Below, in pieces: positions 45,891 to 53,818 of a DNA stretch of 53,959 nt. Position 1 is the stretch's first letter. Every line of letters starts with the position of its first letter. The position numbers and the translations under genes were made by a program. Source of the stretch: a virus. Location of the stretch: positions 1-53,959 of the IMG/VR virus record IMGVR_UViG_3300015371_000049; one strand, written 5' to 3'. The notes beneath the pieces are model-generated. The model was not told the DNA's origin, searched no databases, and saw only the letters and a program-made list of their open reading frames with translations.

Positions 45891-46651
45891 TGATGGGTCG
45901 GACGCACGCGTTGACCGGCTGGTGTGCGGGGCTCGCTGCCGCGCCGCTGGCCGGTCTCGCGGGTGGACCGCAGGTGCTGGTGTTCGCCGCGACTACTGCT
46001 GGTTTCGCGCTCTTGCCGGACCTGGATCACCCCGGCGCCACCGCATCGCGGTTCCTCGGTCCGGTCACTGGCGGGATCTCGCGGGTGCTGCGGTGGTCGT
46101 CTCGGCGGCTGTACGCGATGACGAAGGGCCCGCGCGACGAGCATTGCAGCGGCGAGCACCGGCACCTGTCGCACACCGTGCTGTTCGCGCTGCTGCTCGG
46201 TGCGCTCACTGCGGTGGGAACGGCGGCGGGCGGCCGGTGGGTAGTGCTGGGCGTGCTGGTGTTCGGACTGCTGCTCGCGGACCACGTCCTCGGCGACCTG
46301 GTCGGTGTGGCCGGCGCGGCCGGTCTCGCGGGGCTGATGGTGAACGGCGGCGGACTGGAGACGCTCGACGGGGTTCAGGTATGGCTGGGGATCGCCGTGG
46401 CGCTCGGCTGCGTCGTGCACGACCTTGGGGACGCGGTGACCGAGTCCGGGTGCCCGTTCCTGTTCCCGCTGCTGATCGCGGGGGAGACCTGGTACGAAAT
46501 CCGGCCGCCGCGGTGGCTGCGGTTCCGCACCGGCAAAACGTTCGAGAGCCGGATTGTGTTCCCGGTGTTCGTGGTGCTCGCGGTGGTGCTTGTGCCCGGG
46601 GTGATGGAGGCTATGCGGCACCTCGCGCTCGACGAGCTGTTCGCGACTTGA
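45890..46651 (+). CDS. DUF457-like membrane metal-dependent hydrolase (YdjM type)
   Basis: 253 residues. The N-terminal motif GRTHALTGWCAG, PDLDHPGAT (Asp44, Asp46, His47), HRHLSHTV and a late HDLGDAVTESGCPFLFP are the conserved His/Asp motifs of the DUF457/YdjM family. Hydrophobic helices fill the gaps. Family members sit in the inner membrane; YdjM is LexA-regulated, but no substrate is known. Here it is coupled to the small gene upstream and follows another membrane protein with His/Asp motifs. Confidence 0.82.
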   Translation: MMGRTHALTGWCAGLAAAPLAGLAGGPQVLVFAATTAGFALLPDLDHPGATASRFLGPVTGGISRVLRWSSRRLYAMTKGPRDEHCSGEHRHLSHTVLFALLLGALTAVGTAAGGRWVVLGVLVFGLLLADHVLGDLVGVAGAAGLAGLMVNGGGLETLDGVQVWLGIAVALGCVVHDLGDAVTESGCPFLFPLLIAGETWYEIRPPRWLRFRTGKTFESRIVFPVFVVLAVVLVPGVMEAMRHLALDELFAT

Positions 46652-46690
46652 TCATTGACTGTGCTCGTTTGGGAGGAAGGATAGTTGACC

Positions 46691-46867
46691 ATGGCATACC
46701 TCGGAGACGACGAGAACGGCGAGGACCCAGCCGTAGTGGAACTGGTCAGCGGCATCTGCCGGAAGTGTGAGGCGGAGATCATCGACGTGCCAGTCGACGA
46801 AGCCGAACAGTGGGAGGAAGAACACCGCGTCACTTGCCCGCGCCGTGACGAACTCGCGATCTGGTAA
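46691..46867 (+). CDS. Small zinc-finger-like acidic protein
   Basis: 58 residues from the ATG at 46691 (AAGGA nine bases upstream). The sequence has ICRKCEAEI and a CPRRDELAIW end, a possible C-x2-C ... C site, in an acidic frame (GDDENGEDPAVVELVSG). Small proteins of this kind recur in actinophages. Function unknown. Confidence 0.6.
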   Translation: MAYLGDDENGEDPAVVELVSGICRKCEAEIIDVPVDEAEQWEEEHRVTCPRRDELAIW

Positions 46868-46897
46868 CTGAGACGTCGGAGACCAAGAGAGGAACTC

Positions 46898-47086
46898 GTG
46901 GCAGCACGACAGAAATGCGGAAAGCCGATCCCAGGGTCGGACAAGAAATGCACCCTCAGGCCCAGTCATGACGGCGAGTGCATGTGGATCAATCCGGCCG
47001 AGGAGAAAGCCGGGAACACTGGGTTGGTGCGAGCGATGCTGAGCAGTCCGCACTATCCGCGGTTTCCACGCAAGGAATCCTGCTGA
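46898..47086 (+). CDS. Small Cys/His protein
   Basis: 62 residues from a GTG with GAGAGGAA upstream. The motif KCGKPIPGSDKKCTLRPSHD then C resembles the small zinc-binding 'C...C...H...C' proteins of phages. No function known. It is the last gene of the plus-strand run before the convergent terminator. Confidence 0.62.
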   Translation: MAARQKCGKPIPGSDKKCTLRPSHDGECMWINPAEEKAGNTGLVRAMLSSPHYPRFPRKESC

Positions 47087-47098
47087 CGTTCGAACACA

Positions 47099-47599
47099 TC
47101 AAAGGTGCCGGGTTGTCCTGTCTGGACTACCTGGCACCTTGTGTTTGCTCGTCCTTCGGATGGCTTCGTAGGCTTCGGGGAGGAACTCGAGGACCGGTGG
47201 GGCTGGCCAGTCCTTCGGTTTGGTGTGGTGTGCCAGTGATGTCTGCTCAAACCGCGGTGCTCCGGACTCGATCGTGAAGAACACGGGCTGGAATCCGGTC
47301 AGCTCGGCGAGCTTGAGCAGCTGCTCCCAGGTGGGGTAGAGGTGCCCGTCTTCCCACATGTCGACGCACGGCTCGGCGACGCCGCACGCCACGTCGACCT
47401 CGGGCCCCTCGTGGCCGCCGTAGTCGAGCGCGAGCGTGATACGCCACGGGTACAGCTTGCCGTCGCGCCATCGCTGGTGCGCGAGCGCCAGACTGGCCTT
47501 GCGGTGCTCTTCGCCGTTCTGCGCGGCCGCTGTTGCCCGGTACTTGTCCAGGTCGCTTCGACGTTGGCCGACCTTCTTCCACTTCCAATGCTCGCTCAT
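47099..47599 (-). CDS. Phage protein with HTH-like segment
   Basis: 166 residues; the start overlaps the preceding stop (ATGA). A segment (RITLALDYGGHEGPEVDVAC, then GVAEPCVDMWEDGHLYPTWE and LLKLAELTGFQPVFF) has the spacing of an XRE-like HTH with an unusual GLU/ASP-rich second helix. The N-terminus is basic (KWKKVGQRRSDLDKYRAT) and the C-terminus short. It may be a phage regulator or RNA-binding protein. It is the last gene of the right-hand operon. Confidence 0.65.
   Translation of the reverse strand: MSEHWKWKKVGQRRSDLDKYRATAAAQNGEEHRKASLALAHQRWRDGKLYPWRITLALDYGGHEGPEVDVACGVAEPCVDMWEDGHLYPTWEQLLKLAELTGFQPVFFTIESGAPRFEQTSLAHHTKPKDWPAPPVLEFLPEAYEAIRRTSKHKVPGSPDRTTRHL
47100..47141. terminator. 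Bidirectional terminator between converging runs
   Basis: AAGGTGCC (47102-47109) pairs with GGCACCTT (47133-47140), and inside GTCC pairs with GGAC across a short loop, making a long interrupted stem. It lies at the junction of the plus-strand run ending at 47086 and the minus-strand run ending at 47099, overlapping the last codons of the minus-strand gene. Confidence 0.65.
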
Positions 47600-47832
47600 G
47601 TCCGATCTCCGACGGCTCGCGTCTGCCCGGACAGGACATCGAGGATGCTGGCTTCCGGATCCCGGGCGAGGGTGAGCCCGGCTTCGATGGTGTTCAGCAG
47701 CTGCGTGGCGCGGATGGGATCTTGGACGGCGAGCATCTTCAGTAGCCCGGGGACGACATCGACGTGGCCGTCGGCTAGCGCGGCGTGGATACCATCGGCG
47801 ATCTGGTCCGCGGTGAACTCGGGTTTGGTCAT
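47596..47832 (-). CDS. Small hypothetical protein
   Basis: 78 residues with AGGAGG before the ATG. Helical sequence (FTADQIADGIHAALADGHVD, then MLAVQDPIRATQLLNTIEAG). It is ATGA-coupled to the next gene. No family recognised. Confidence 0.65.
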   Translation of the reverse strand: MTKPEFTADQIADGIHAALADGHVDVVPGLLKMLAVQDPIRATQLLNTIEAGLTLARDPEASILDVLSGQTRAVGDRT

Positions 47833-48152
47833 CGACGCCTCCTGAGCTCGCGTTCGATGTCTGGCCAGTCCGCGGGCCGCCACAGTCGCGCGTGCGCGCC
47901 GAGCGCTTCGAGCCACAGCTTCTGGTCCTCGGTCGGCTGGCCGCGGCGGGACTTGAGCTCAGCGACGATGATGACGCCGTCGCGGGCGAGGACGAGGTCG
48001 GGGAAGCCGGGGTCGCCCTGCATCGGGGTCCGCCAGCCCCGTACGGTCTTGGCGGGGCGGTGGTGGATGCGACGCCAGCCGTAGAGCTCGGCCGTGTCGA
48101 GGATCCGCTGCTGGAGGTCTTCTTCGGACATCTCGACGCTGGCGGCGGTCAC
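47829..48152 (-). CDS. VRR-NUC domain nuclease
   Basis: 107 residues from a GTG in a GTGA overlap. The core is GDPGFPDLVLARDGVIIVAE followed by LKS, giving Asp52, Glu65 and Lys67 as the D...ExK site of the VRR-NUC/PD-(D/E)XK fold, with an early Glu (Glu10/11) and a final WRPADWPDIERELR. Standalone phage VRR-NUC proteins are thought to act as structure-specific nucleases, for example on Holliday junctions. The small size matches the phage class. Confidence 0.88.
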   Translation of the reverse strand: MTAASVEMSEEDLQQRILDTAELYGWRRIHHRPAKTVRGWRTPMQGDPGFPDLVLARDGVIIVAELKSRRGQPTEDQKLWLEALGAHARLWRPADWPDIERELRRRR

Positions 48153-48778
48153 GACTCGGCTCCGATACTGGCGGCGCGTTCGTCGCTGCGGATCAGTCGC
48201 AGGGTCGGGCGTGGCGGGGTGGCTTCGCGGGCCCCTTCCAGCGGTGTGCGCCATGGCGCGGCCCATTCGTACAGCTGGGCCCAGTCGGTGTGGAAGTACC
48301 TCTTCAGCACGCCGCCGGCGTTCGGTGGCGGTGAAGGCTTTCCGTTCGCTGCCCATTCCCGTCGACGGGCGTCGAACTTCGTTTCGAGCTCCCTGTGCCG
48401 GGAGCACAGGCCGATCCAGCGGGCCTCTCCGGTGCCGGGATCGCGGTCGACCAGAAGCCGGGTTCCGCGTTTGCCGCACAAGCCTTCCCTGCGGATCATC
48501 GGTGCGACACAGGGCGTTACCGCGCCCTGGCGAAGTGGCTCGAACCGGGGAATGTCGTTCGTGATCACCCGACGCAGGCGATGCTGGTTGTCGTCGCCCC
48601 AAGCGAGTATCGCTGCTTCCGCCCAGTGGTCGACGCGACGCTTTCGGGTCTTCGATGTACTGAGGACTTCGTCGAAGGCGAGCGCGTAGAGCAGCGCCTC
48701 TCCGGTCAAGTCGGGATCATGGAGCATCCGCCGGCGTCGCTGGTCCCGGTCCATGATCGCGCGCAGGTCGGTGCTCAT
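48149..48778 (-). CDS. Zinc-binding phage protein
   Basis: 209 residues. A central part (TPCVAPMIRREGLCGKRGTR ... GEARWIGLCSRHREL) has a C...C...C..H set likely to bind zinc. It is a frequent 'hypothetical' of actinophage nucleic-acid operons. The N-terminal half is helical (MDRDQRRRRMLHDPDLTGEA). The C-terminus has AQLYEWAAPWRTPLEGAREA. No HNH catalytic set is visible. Coupled to the VRR-NUC gene by GTGA. Confidence 0.68.
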   Translation of the reverse strand: MSTDLRAIMDRDQRRRRMLHDPDLTGEALLYALAFDEVLSTSKTRKRRVDHWAEAAILAWGDDNQHRLRRVITNDIPRFEPLRQGAVTPCVAPMIRREGLCGKRGTRLLVDRDPGTGEARWIGLCSRHRELETKFDARRREWAANGKPSPPPNAGGVLKRYFHTDWAQLYEWAAPWRTPLEGAREATPPRPTLRLIRSDERAASIGAES

Positions 48779-49380
48779 GTCGGCCGCCCTGAGTTCGCGA
48801 TCGGCAAGAGGACGTCGCCGTGGCAAGGGGACCCGACGGTGCACCAGCACGCGAGGTCGTGGCCGGCCAGCTCGGCGCGGATCTGCTCGATGGTTGGCGG
48901 CGGTGGCAGCGGGGTGTCGCGGGGGAGTGGTGCGGTGGGTTCTCCGGCCAGCCACTGCCGGTAGAAGGTCACCGCTTCCTCCAAGTCTCTGATTGTGTGC
49001 TCGATCCCTTGGAGGCCAGGGAAAGTAATGGTCGCGCCGACGGCGTATGGGTTGCCCCAGGCGGTGGTGCGGTCGACGCATACGGCGCCTGGCGGGAGCC
49101 GCCAACCTCGGGTCCGTTTCCGCTGGATCCGCCGCGGTATGGCGCGTAGGTAGTCGGCGTTGGCCTCTACGCCGTTGGCGAGGTCGTTGCAGAACGCGGC
49201 GATCAGCTCCGACAGGTACTCGGCCTGCGGGTCTCCGCGGTGGATGGCCGGGGCGGTGAAGCGGCGGCAGAGCGTGCGGTAGAGGTCGCGGCAGATGCGT
49301 TCGACGATGTCCGGGTTGCCTTCTGCGTGGCTGACCAATCGCATCACGATCTCGTCGGCGGACTCGACGTCGGCGGTCAC
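48775..49380 (-). CDS. DUF4326 protein
   Basis: 201 residues from a GTG overlapping the preceding stop (GTGA). Residues about 110-200 match DUF4326: VDRTTAWGNPYAVG, a linker with YRQWL, then LAGHDLACWCTVGSPCHGDV with paired Cys and His. The N-terminal 100 residues (IVERICRDLYRTLCRRFTAP) are a separate helical part. DUF4326 is widespread in phages, but its reaction is not established. Confidence 0.85.
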   Translation of the reverse strand: MTADVESADEIVMRLVSHAEGNPDIVERICRDLYRTLCRRFTAPAIHRGDPQAEYLSELIAAFCNDLANGVEANADYLRAIPRRIQRKRTRGWRLPPGAVCVDRTTAWGNPYAVGATITFPGLQGIEHTIRDLEEAVTFYRQWLAGEPTAPLPRDTPLPPPPTIEQIRAELAGHDLACWCTVGSPCHGDVLLPIANSGRPT

Positions 49381-49640
49381 TGGTCGGCTCCGAACAAGGC
49401 GTGTTGGAACGGTGCCACCGTCACGGGCTCCGACAAGGACTGGAGCGCGATGGCGGCGGTGTCTGCGTCGGGGAACTCGGCTGCCTGGTCGGGATCTTGT
49501 GTCCACACAGCGGCGCCGTCGTCACGTGGACCTGTCCAGAAGAACTGTTCCCACCCGCCTCCGAGCTTCGGAGACAAGGCCAGCTCGGTGACGACGAAGT
49601 GATCTCCGAGCTGTTCGAGCGTGACATCACGGGACTTCAT
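49377..49640 (-). CDS. Small hypothetical protein
   Basis: 87 residues; the start overlaps the preceding stop (ATGA). The sequence (LGDHFVVTELALSPKLGGGW, then EQFFWTGPRDDGAAVWTQDP, then FPDADTAAIALQSL) looks like a compact alpha/beta domain. No family recognised. Confidence 0.62.
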   Translation of the reverse strand: MKSRDVTLEQLGDHFVVTELALSPKLGGGWEQFFWTGPRDDGAAVWTQDPDQAAEFPDADTAAIALQSLSEPVTVAPFQHALFGADQ

Positions 49641-50152
49641 GGCGCCTCGCAGTAGGTCGGGAGTGTCACGTAGTTGAGCCAGCCCCAGCCCTCGTCGGTC
49701 AGCCGCGACAGGTCGTCGACGATCGCGGTATGCATCCGCCACACTTCGGACTCGGGGACGCGGCGCGCGAACCCGCACACCGAGCATCGGCGGCTGTCTC
49801 GCTGCCGGTTCTGGGCGAGCGTGGTCAGCAGCGGTGGTACGACCACCAGAGCGACCGTGCGCGCCGCATACTCGGCTGCGAGCACGATCAGCGTCAGCCG
49901 GGCTGCGCGGTCGGCGTTCGTGGCGTCCCACCAGACCGTGCCGCCGCTGGCGAGGACCGCGCGGGCGCCTTGGACGGCCATCTCGACCGCGGCGGGGGTG
50001 TGGTCGAGGCTGTTGCTGCATCCGCAGGGCGCCAGCTGGGCACGGTTCTCGTCGAGGCTCACGTACGGCACGGTGGGGCGGCAGGCACGGCGGAGGGTGG
50101 TTTTGCCTGCTCCGGCGGGGCCGATGGTGGTGATCAAGGTCGGCTGTCCCAT
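49637..50152 (-). CDS. P-loop kinase, polynucleotide-kinase-like
   Basis: 171 residues. Walker A is GPAGAGKTT (11-19). Further elements are VSLDENR (Asp34), GTVWWDATNADR (Asp76) and a lid region with QNRQRDSRR, followed by an inserted zinc-knuckle CSVCG (about 123-127). The pattern is that of phage T4 PNK-type 5'-kinases and related Zeta-like P-loop enzymes. It would phosphorylate a polynucleotide or small substrate. With the RlaP-like NTase and Ro60 locus it adds to the RNA-repair flavour of this phage, though it lies 17 kb away. Confidence 0.75.
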   Translation of the reverse strand: MGQPTLITTIGPAGAGKTTLRRACRPTVPYVSLDENRAQLAPCGCSNSLDHTPAAVEMAVQGARAVLASGGTVWWDATNADRAARLTLIVLAAEYAARTVALVVVPPLLTTLAQNRQRDSRRCSVCGFARRVPESEVWRMHTAIVDDLSRLTDEGWGWLNYVTLPTYCEAP

Positions 50153-50553
50153 CAGGCCTCCTCGAAGACCACGACGCGGCTCAGCGGCTGCCCGGGAATG
50201 TCGTGGGTGGGCAGGACGTCGAAGAGCTCGACTTGGTCGGGGTCCTCGTATGGGATGGCGAGGCTGACAATCTCGTCTTCGCAGGCGCCGCAGGTGTCGA
50301 AGCGCCGGGTGACGTGCGCCCGTTTGCCGCACTCAGGGCAGTCGATCTCCCAGCAGCGCTGGACTTCCTGCGTCGCCACGCCGGGATAGATCTCGAACGC
50401 GCCCTTCACCGATAGCGGCCAGCCGTAGTCCGAGCGGATCCGGTCCGCGTGGTTGGCTTCGGCGTCTTCTCGGGTCGGGTAGGGGGTGATCTCCCAGCAG
50501 TCGTCGCGGTCGATCCACCAGCAGCCGGCGGGGAGCAGGACGGGTTCAGTCAC
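50152..50553 (-). CDS. Zinc-ribbon phage protein
   Basis: 133 residues from a GTG with GAGGAGGT upstream. A zinc ribbon CPECGK ... CGACE (about residues 72-92) lies in the middle of a strand-rich protein (DCWEITPYPTREDAEANHAD before, YEDPDQVELFDVLPTHDIPG after). Such proteins are frequent in phage nucleic-acid operons. Function unknown. Confidence 0.7.
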   Translation of the reverse strand: MTEPVLLPAGCWWIDRDDCWEITPYPTREDAEANHADRIRSDYGWPLSVKGAFEIYPGVATQEVQRCWEIDCPECGKRAHVTRRFDTCGACEDEIVSLAIPYEDPDQVELFDVLPTHDIPGQPLSRVVVFEEA

Positions 50554-50683
50554 CTTGCACCTCCTCGTCGAGCCGGCCGACGGGGTAGAGCCCTTCGGCG
50601 GCGAGCACGGCGGCTAGGGCGGCGTCGTCGAGTGGCTGGAGCAGGTCTGCGAGCGCCGCGTGCTCGTCGTGCACGGCGGTCAT
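50546..50683 (-). CDS. Very small helical protein (45 residues)
   Basis: The ATG at 50683 overlaps the preceding stop (ATGA), and the TGA overlaps the next gene's GTG start by eight bases. The translation (MTAVHDEHAALADLLQPLDD, then AALAAVLAAEGLYPVGRLDE) is a clean helical protein. The position between two coupled genes argues for a real gene. Function unknown. Confidence 0.7.
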   Translation of the reverse strand: MTAVHDEHAALADLLQPLDDAALAAVLAAEGLYPVGRLDEEVQGD

Positions 50684-51486
50684 GGCGCGACCTCTCTTCC
50701 TTTGCCCAGTAGCCGATTGAGCTCGTCGTACATGCGTTTGGCGTCGTCCCGCATGTACGCCACCCGGTTCTCTGCTGTGACGGTCGCGTCGCGAACGGCC
50801 GCGAGGTTCTTCAGCGCGACGATGACGTCCGTGACGTTGAGGTTGCCTCGCCAGCCGCCAAGCCGACCATCTTCGAACCCGACACCGTCGATGATCTGTT
50901 TAATCAGTGCTTCTTCGGCGGTGCGCTGCCGTGCGGCGTAGGTGTTCGGGATCATCGCCTGCGCCTGCTGCAGCTGGGTACGAAGCTCCTCGACTTCGCG
51001 CCTGCTGTTCGCGTGGTGAACCTTTTCACTGTGGAGTCGCCAGTGCAGCCAGGCCGCAATCGTCCGCAGCGCGGGGCTCTGCTCGGCCGGCTTCAGCTTC
51101 GGGGCCTTGACCTCGATCGTCATCGAGCGCGTGCGCCGTCCGGACGGCGGCGTCATCACGCCCCACGTCTCTGGCAGGTCGAGCCCGTCGACGAGCGCCA
51201 TGTGCGGGAGGACGAGATACCAGCGGTCGCAGTACTGCATCCACGGATCGGACTTTGTCGGGTCAGCCAGCTCGGCGAGCAGGTCACCGCGGTTGACCTT
51301 GATCTCGTGGCCGATGAGCTCGCGGCCGGAGGCGGTGAGTCCTTGCCAGATCAGGTCGGCACGACGGTCCGAGGCGGGTGCGGCGATCTCCGGAGCGAAA
51401 ATCCCGGCAGGCTGCCTACCTTCGGGCAGGTAGTGGCGACGCAGGATCTCGACCATCGCCTTCGCGGTCGTGACTTCGGTGGTCAT
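50680..51486 (-). CDS. PD-(D/E)XK nuclease-like protein (MmcB-type)
   Basis: 268 residues, ATGA-coupled to both neighbours. The N-terminal 100 residues carry Asp44 (SDRRADLIW) and Glu61-x-Lys63 (GHEIKVNRGDLLAELA), the PD-(D/E)XK site of the MmcB family of DNA-repair nuclease-like proteins, with a strand-rich core. The C-terminal half is coiled-coil helical (RREVEELRTQLQQAQAMIPN, NRVAYMRDDAKRMYDELNRL). It may act on phage or host DNA; the domain is common in actinophages. Confidence 0.8.
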   Translation of the reverse strand: MTTEVTTAKAMVEILRRHYLPEGRQPAGIFAPEIAAPASDRRADLIWQGLTASGRELIGHEIKVNRGDLLAELADPTKSDPWMQYCDRWYLVLPHMALVDGLDLPETWGVMTPPSGRRTRSMTIEVKAPKLKPAEQSPALRTIAAWLHWRLHSEKVHHANSRREVEELRTQLQQAQAMIPNTYAARQRTAEEALIKQIIDGVGFEDGRLGGWRGNLNVTDVIVALKNLAAVRDATVTAENRVAYMRDDAKRMYDELNRLLGKGREVAP

Positions 51487-51950
51487 CGCGGTTCGTCGGC
51501 TCCCGTCGCGTCGATGCGGGCGAGTACAGCTGGGAGCTCGTCCACGGTGAGGAGGACTGCGCGGGCCGCGGATCCGCCGGGCGGCGGTCCGACGACGCCG
51601 AGCTGCTCAAGCTGGACGAGCAGGTCTTGCGCGGCGGAGTAGTCGCAGCCGAGCCTCCGCATGAGGAACGACGGCGACGGGAACTGCTCGGTGAGCACGA
51701 GCTCGGCGGCGCGCCGCAGGTCGGGAACCGTGCTGTGTTCCAGACCGGGGAGGTCGAGCGAGCCTTGGTCGGCCACGGGCGCGGAGGGCGGCGCCGCGAT
51801 GGTCACCGTTCCGCCGCGGCTGCTCGGCTGCCGCGGCTTCCGTGGTGGCTCGCCGAAGATCTTGATGTAGCAGTCGCGTCCGCGGCCGCGTTCCTGGCTG
51901 TCCGGGTCGGTGAGCGGGCGGCCGCATTCGAGGCAGTTCTCGTAGGTCAT
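51483..51950 (-). CDS. Zinc-finger plus FtsK-gamma-like winged-helix protein
   Basis: 155 residues. Residues 6-27 have CLECGRPLTDPDSQERGRGRD then Cys, a zinc knuckle. After a Ser/Pro linker, residues 75-150 (LRRAAELVLTEQFPSPSFLM, RRLGCDYSAAQDLLVQLEQL) match the gamma (KOPS-reading) winged helix of FtsK. No motor domain is attached. It could read polar DNA motifs for the window's FtsK-like translocase, or compete with host FtsK. Coupled to both neighbours. Confidence 0.72.
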   Translation of the reverse strand: MTYENCLECGRPLTDPDSQERGRGRDCYIKIFGEPPRKPRQPSSRGGTVTIAAPPSAPVADQGSLDLPGLEHSTVPDLRRAAELVLTEQFPSPSFLMRRLGCDYSAAQDLLVQLEQLGVVGPPPGGSAARAVLLTVDELPAVLARIDATGADEPR

Positions 51951-53086
51951 GCGACCACCGCCGGGTACTGGTCCCAGAGCTCGCGGTCGAGTTCGCGACC
52001 GGCACGCTGCTTGCCGACGTTGTAGACACCGGCCCAGTCGCCGCCGGCGGCCATCACGGTGTCTTCGTCGGCAACTTGTCCATCGTCGGCGTTGACGTAG
52101 GCATCGGGCTCGCGGTCAGCCCAGGCGTCGCGGCCGGCGCCATCCGGGGTGCCGAGGCGGGCTTCCCAGGTCCACGCACCTCGCTGCTTGAAGAGGAACG
52201 GCACGCCGGCAGCTTCACACTGGTTCCGCAGGGATCGCGCCCACGCGGGGTGCATCGGTCGTGCACTGCGCCCGGATTCCCCACCGACAACGACCCAGTC
52301 CAGCCGCGGTTTCGTGATGAGGTCTCGTACGGGGATGCCGGTCGGGCTGGTCGGTTCCGGGTACTCCGGGCACCATCCCGGTTCGCCGGTCAGCCAGTAC
52401 TTCTGGCGGGTACCTGCGCCGACGAGGTCGAGAGGACCGAGCAGAGGCTCGGCGCTGATCCAGCGCACGGCGGCCGGGGTGTCGAGCAGCGCCGGGATGC
52501 GGATGTCGGCCCACCGCTGGGTTTCCACGCTCACGCCGAGCCAGACGTTCGGCAACGGACCACGCAGGGGTGCGACATGGTCGACGTGCCACAGTTCGGC
52601 GAGACGGGCAGCCACCCGTGCGCCGTGCTCGGGTGAGGACAACAACGCCCGCATCCTGCCGTGTCGCTTGGTCAAGATCTGGTAGGTGTGCTGCGGTGTC
52701 GCCGCGATGATGGCGAACACCTGCGCGATGAACTCGTCGGTGACCTTCTCGTGGAAGAGGTCGGACATCGAGTTGACGAACACGCGTCGGGGCTGCCGCC
52801 AGCTGAACGGAACGGTGAGGACTTCCGGGTGCATGGCGACGCCGAAGCCGGGGCCGCTGGTGCGCGGGTCGCCGTCGGTCTGGTACTTCGCCTTCGCCGA
52901 CGCGAGCTTCCCTTGCTCGATTCGTTTGCCCTCCATGGCTTTGAGGCGTTTGGCCATGGCCATGGCGTAGCAGCCGCCGATGTCGTCGCCGTCGAAGCGG
53001 GGGATTCCGCAGCCCTCGGAGACTTTGTCGCAGCCGGTGGTGGGATTCCAGACCTCATCGGCCCATTCGATCTTGGTGGTGGTCAT
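51947..53086 (-). CDS. Phage Gp37/Gp68-family protein (DUF5131)
   Basis: 379 residues from the ATG at 53086; an earlier in-frame start is upstream shadow. The N-terminus IEWADEVWNPTTGCDKVSEGCG gives the family's Cys set (Cys19, Cys26, then Cys39 after a 12-residue insert). Later elements VFVNSMSDLFHE and VWLGVSVETQRWADIRIPAL are typical, as is WISAEPLLGPLDL and a late VVVGGESGRSARPMHPAWAR. The Cys set and barrel-like repeats suggest a radical-SAM-like fold, but no reaction is known. It is widespread in phages and prophages. Confidence 0.9.
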   Translation of the reverse strand: MTTTKIEWADEVWNPTTGCDKVSEGCGIPRFDGDDIGGCYAMAMAKRLKAMEGKRIEQGKLASAKAKYQTDGDPRTSGPGFGVAMHPEVLTVPFSWRQPRRVFVNSMSDLFHEKVTDEFIAQVFAIIAATPQHTYQILTKRHGRMRALLSSPEHGARVAARLAELWHVDHVAPLRGPLPNVWLGVSVETQRWADIRIPALLDTPAAVRWISAEPLLGPLDLVGAGTRQKYWLTGEPGWCPEYPEPTSPTGIPVRDLITKPRLDWVVVGGESGRSARPMHPAWARSLRNQCEAAGVPFLFKQRGAWTWEARLGTPDGAGRDAWADREPDAYVNADDGQVADEDTVMAAGGDWAGVYNVGKQRAGRELDRELWDQYPAVVA

Positions 53087-53397
53087 CGGGTTGCCTTCCT
53101 GAGCTTGGCGCGGCGGGCCTCGGTGGCGCACATGTCTTGGTAGATCTGGGATCCGCGGCTCGTGAGCAGCACTCGGCCGACGCCGAAGTAGTGCGGGCCG
53201 AGTCGCTCGTATCGGAGAAGTCCGTTGAGGACGTACCGAAGGATCTGGTCGTGGTCGGGCTGCGTAACGTGGAATCCGGGCCTTGCGCTGACGAATTCCG
53301 GGTTGAGGTTCTGATCGCGGGTGCAGGTGAGTTCGAGCTGGTGGGCCGCGGCGAGGATCGCGAGGTCGCGCAGCGGGGATCGACGCTGGTCACCCAT
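53083..53397 (-). CDS. Small phage protein
   Basis: 104 residues from the ATG at 53397, overlapping the ASCH gene stop by eight bases. Helical-strand sequence (LRDLAILAAAHQLELTCTRD, then ILRYVLNGLLRYERLGPHYF and VLLTSRGSQIYQDMCATEAR) looks like a winged-helix domain. The basic tail and winged shape suggest DNA binding. It precedes the Gp37/Gp68 gene and is coupled to it. Confidence 0.65.
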   Translation of the reverse strand: MGDQRRSPLRDLAILAAAHQLELTCTRDQNLNPEFVSARPGFHVTQPDHDQILRYVLNGLLRYERLGPHYFGVGRVLLTSRGSQIYQDMCATEARRAKLRKATR

Positions 53398-53818
53398 GCG
53401 GCACCTCGCAGTCCCACAGGCCGAGGCGCCCCGTGGCCTTGAACGGTTCCGGCAGGGGCCGGGCACTGCCGAGCTGCCAGTGGACGGACGTCGGCCGTGC
53501 CCACGGTCCGCACTCGCACACGACCGAGTCCCGCTCACGGCTCGCCGTGCACACACCAGTCAGTTCGACGATGGCGAGGATCAGGCCGGCGCCGCTGTAC
53601 GGAAGGTCGTCGGCAAGGCTTGCCGGGTAGGTTCCGCCTTGGTCGCGGATCGTCATGCGGACGTCGAGCAGCGCGAGAGCTGGGTCGTCATCGAACTGCT
53701 TCGCGGCATGGATGGCGAGCGGGCCGCGGTAGTTGGTGGTCCAGCTGCGGTTCTCGATGTTCTTGTGGCCGCGTGCGATGGCCCATGCCCAGGGCTGCCG
53801 AACGGTGAGGGTCTTCAT
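53390..53818 (-). CDS. ASCH-domain protein
   Basis: 142 residues from the ATG at 53818, which overlaps the upstream stop (ATGA). The N-terminus LTVRQPWAWAIARGHKNIEN, then RSWTTNYRGPLAIHAAKQ, is the ASCH (PUA-like) signature, and GLILAIVELTGVCTASRERD and GRLGLWDCEVP complete the barrel. ASCH domains bind RNA or modified bases, and some hydrolyse N4-acetylcytidine. The phage role is unknown. Confidence 0.88.
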   Translation of the reverse strand: MKTLTVRQPWAWAIARGHKNIENRSWTTNYRGPLAIHAAKQFDDDPALALLDVRMTIRDQGGTYPASLADDLPYSGAGLILAIVELTGVCTASRERDSVVCECGPWARPTSVHWQLGSARPLPEPFKATGRLGLWDCEVPHG

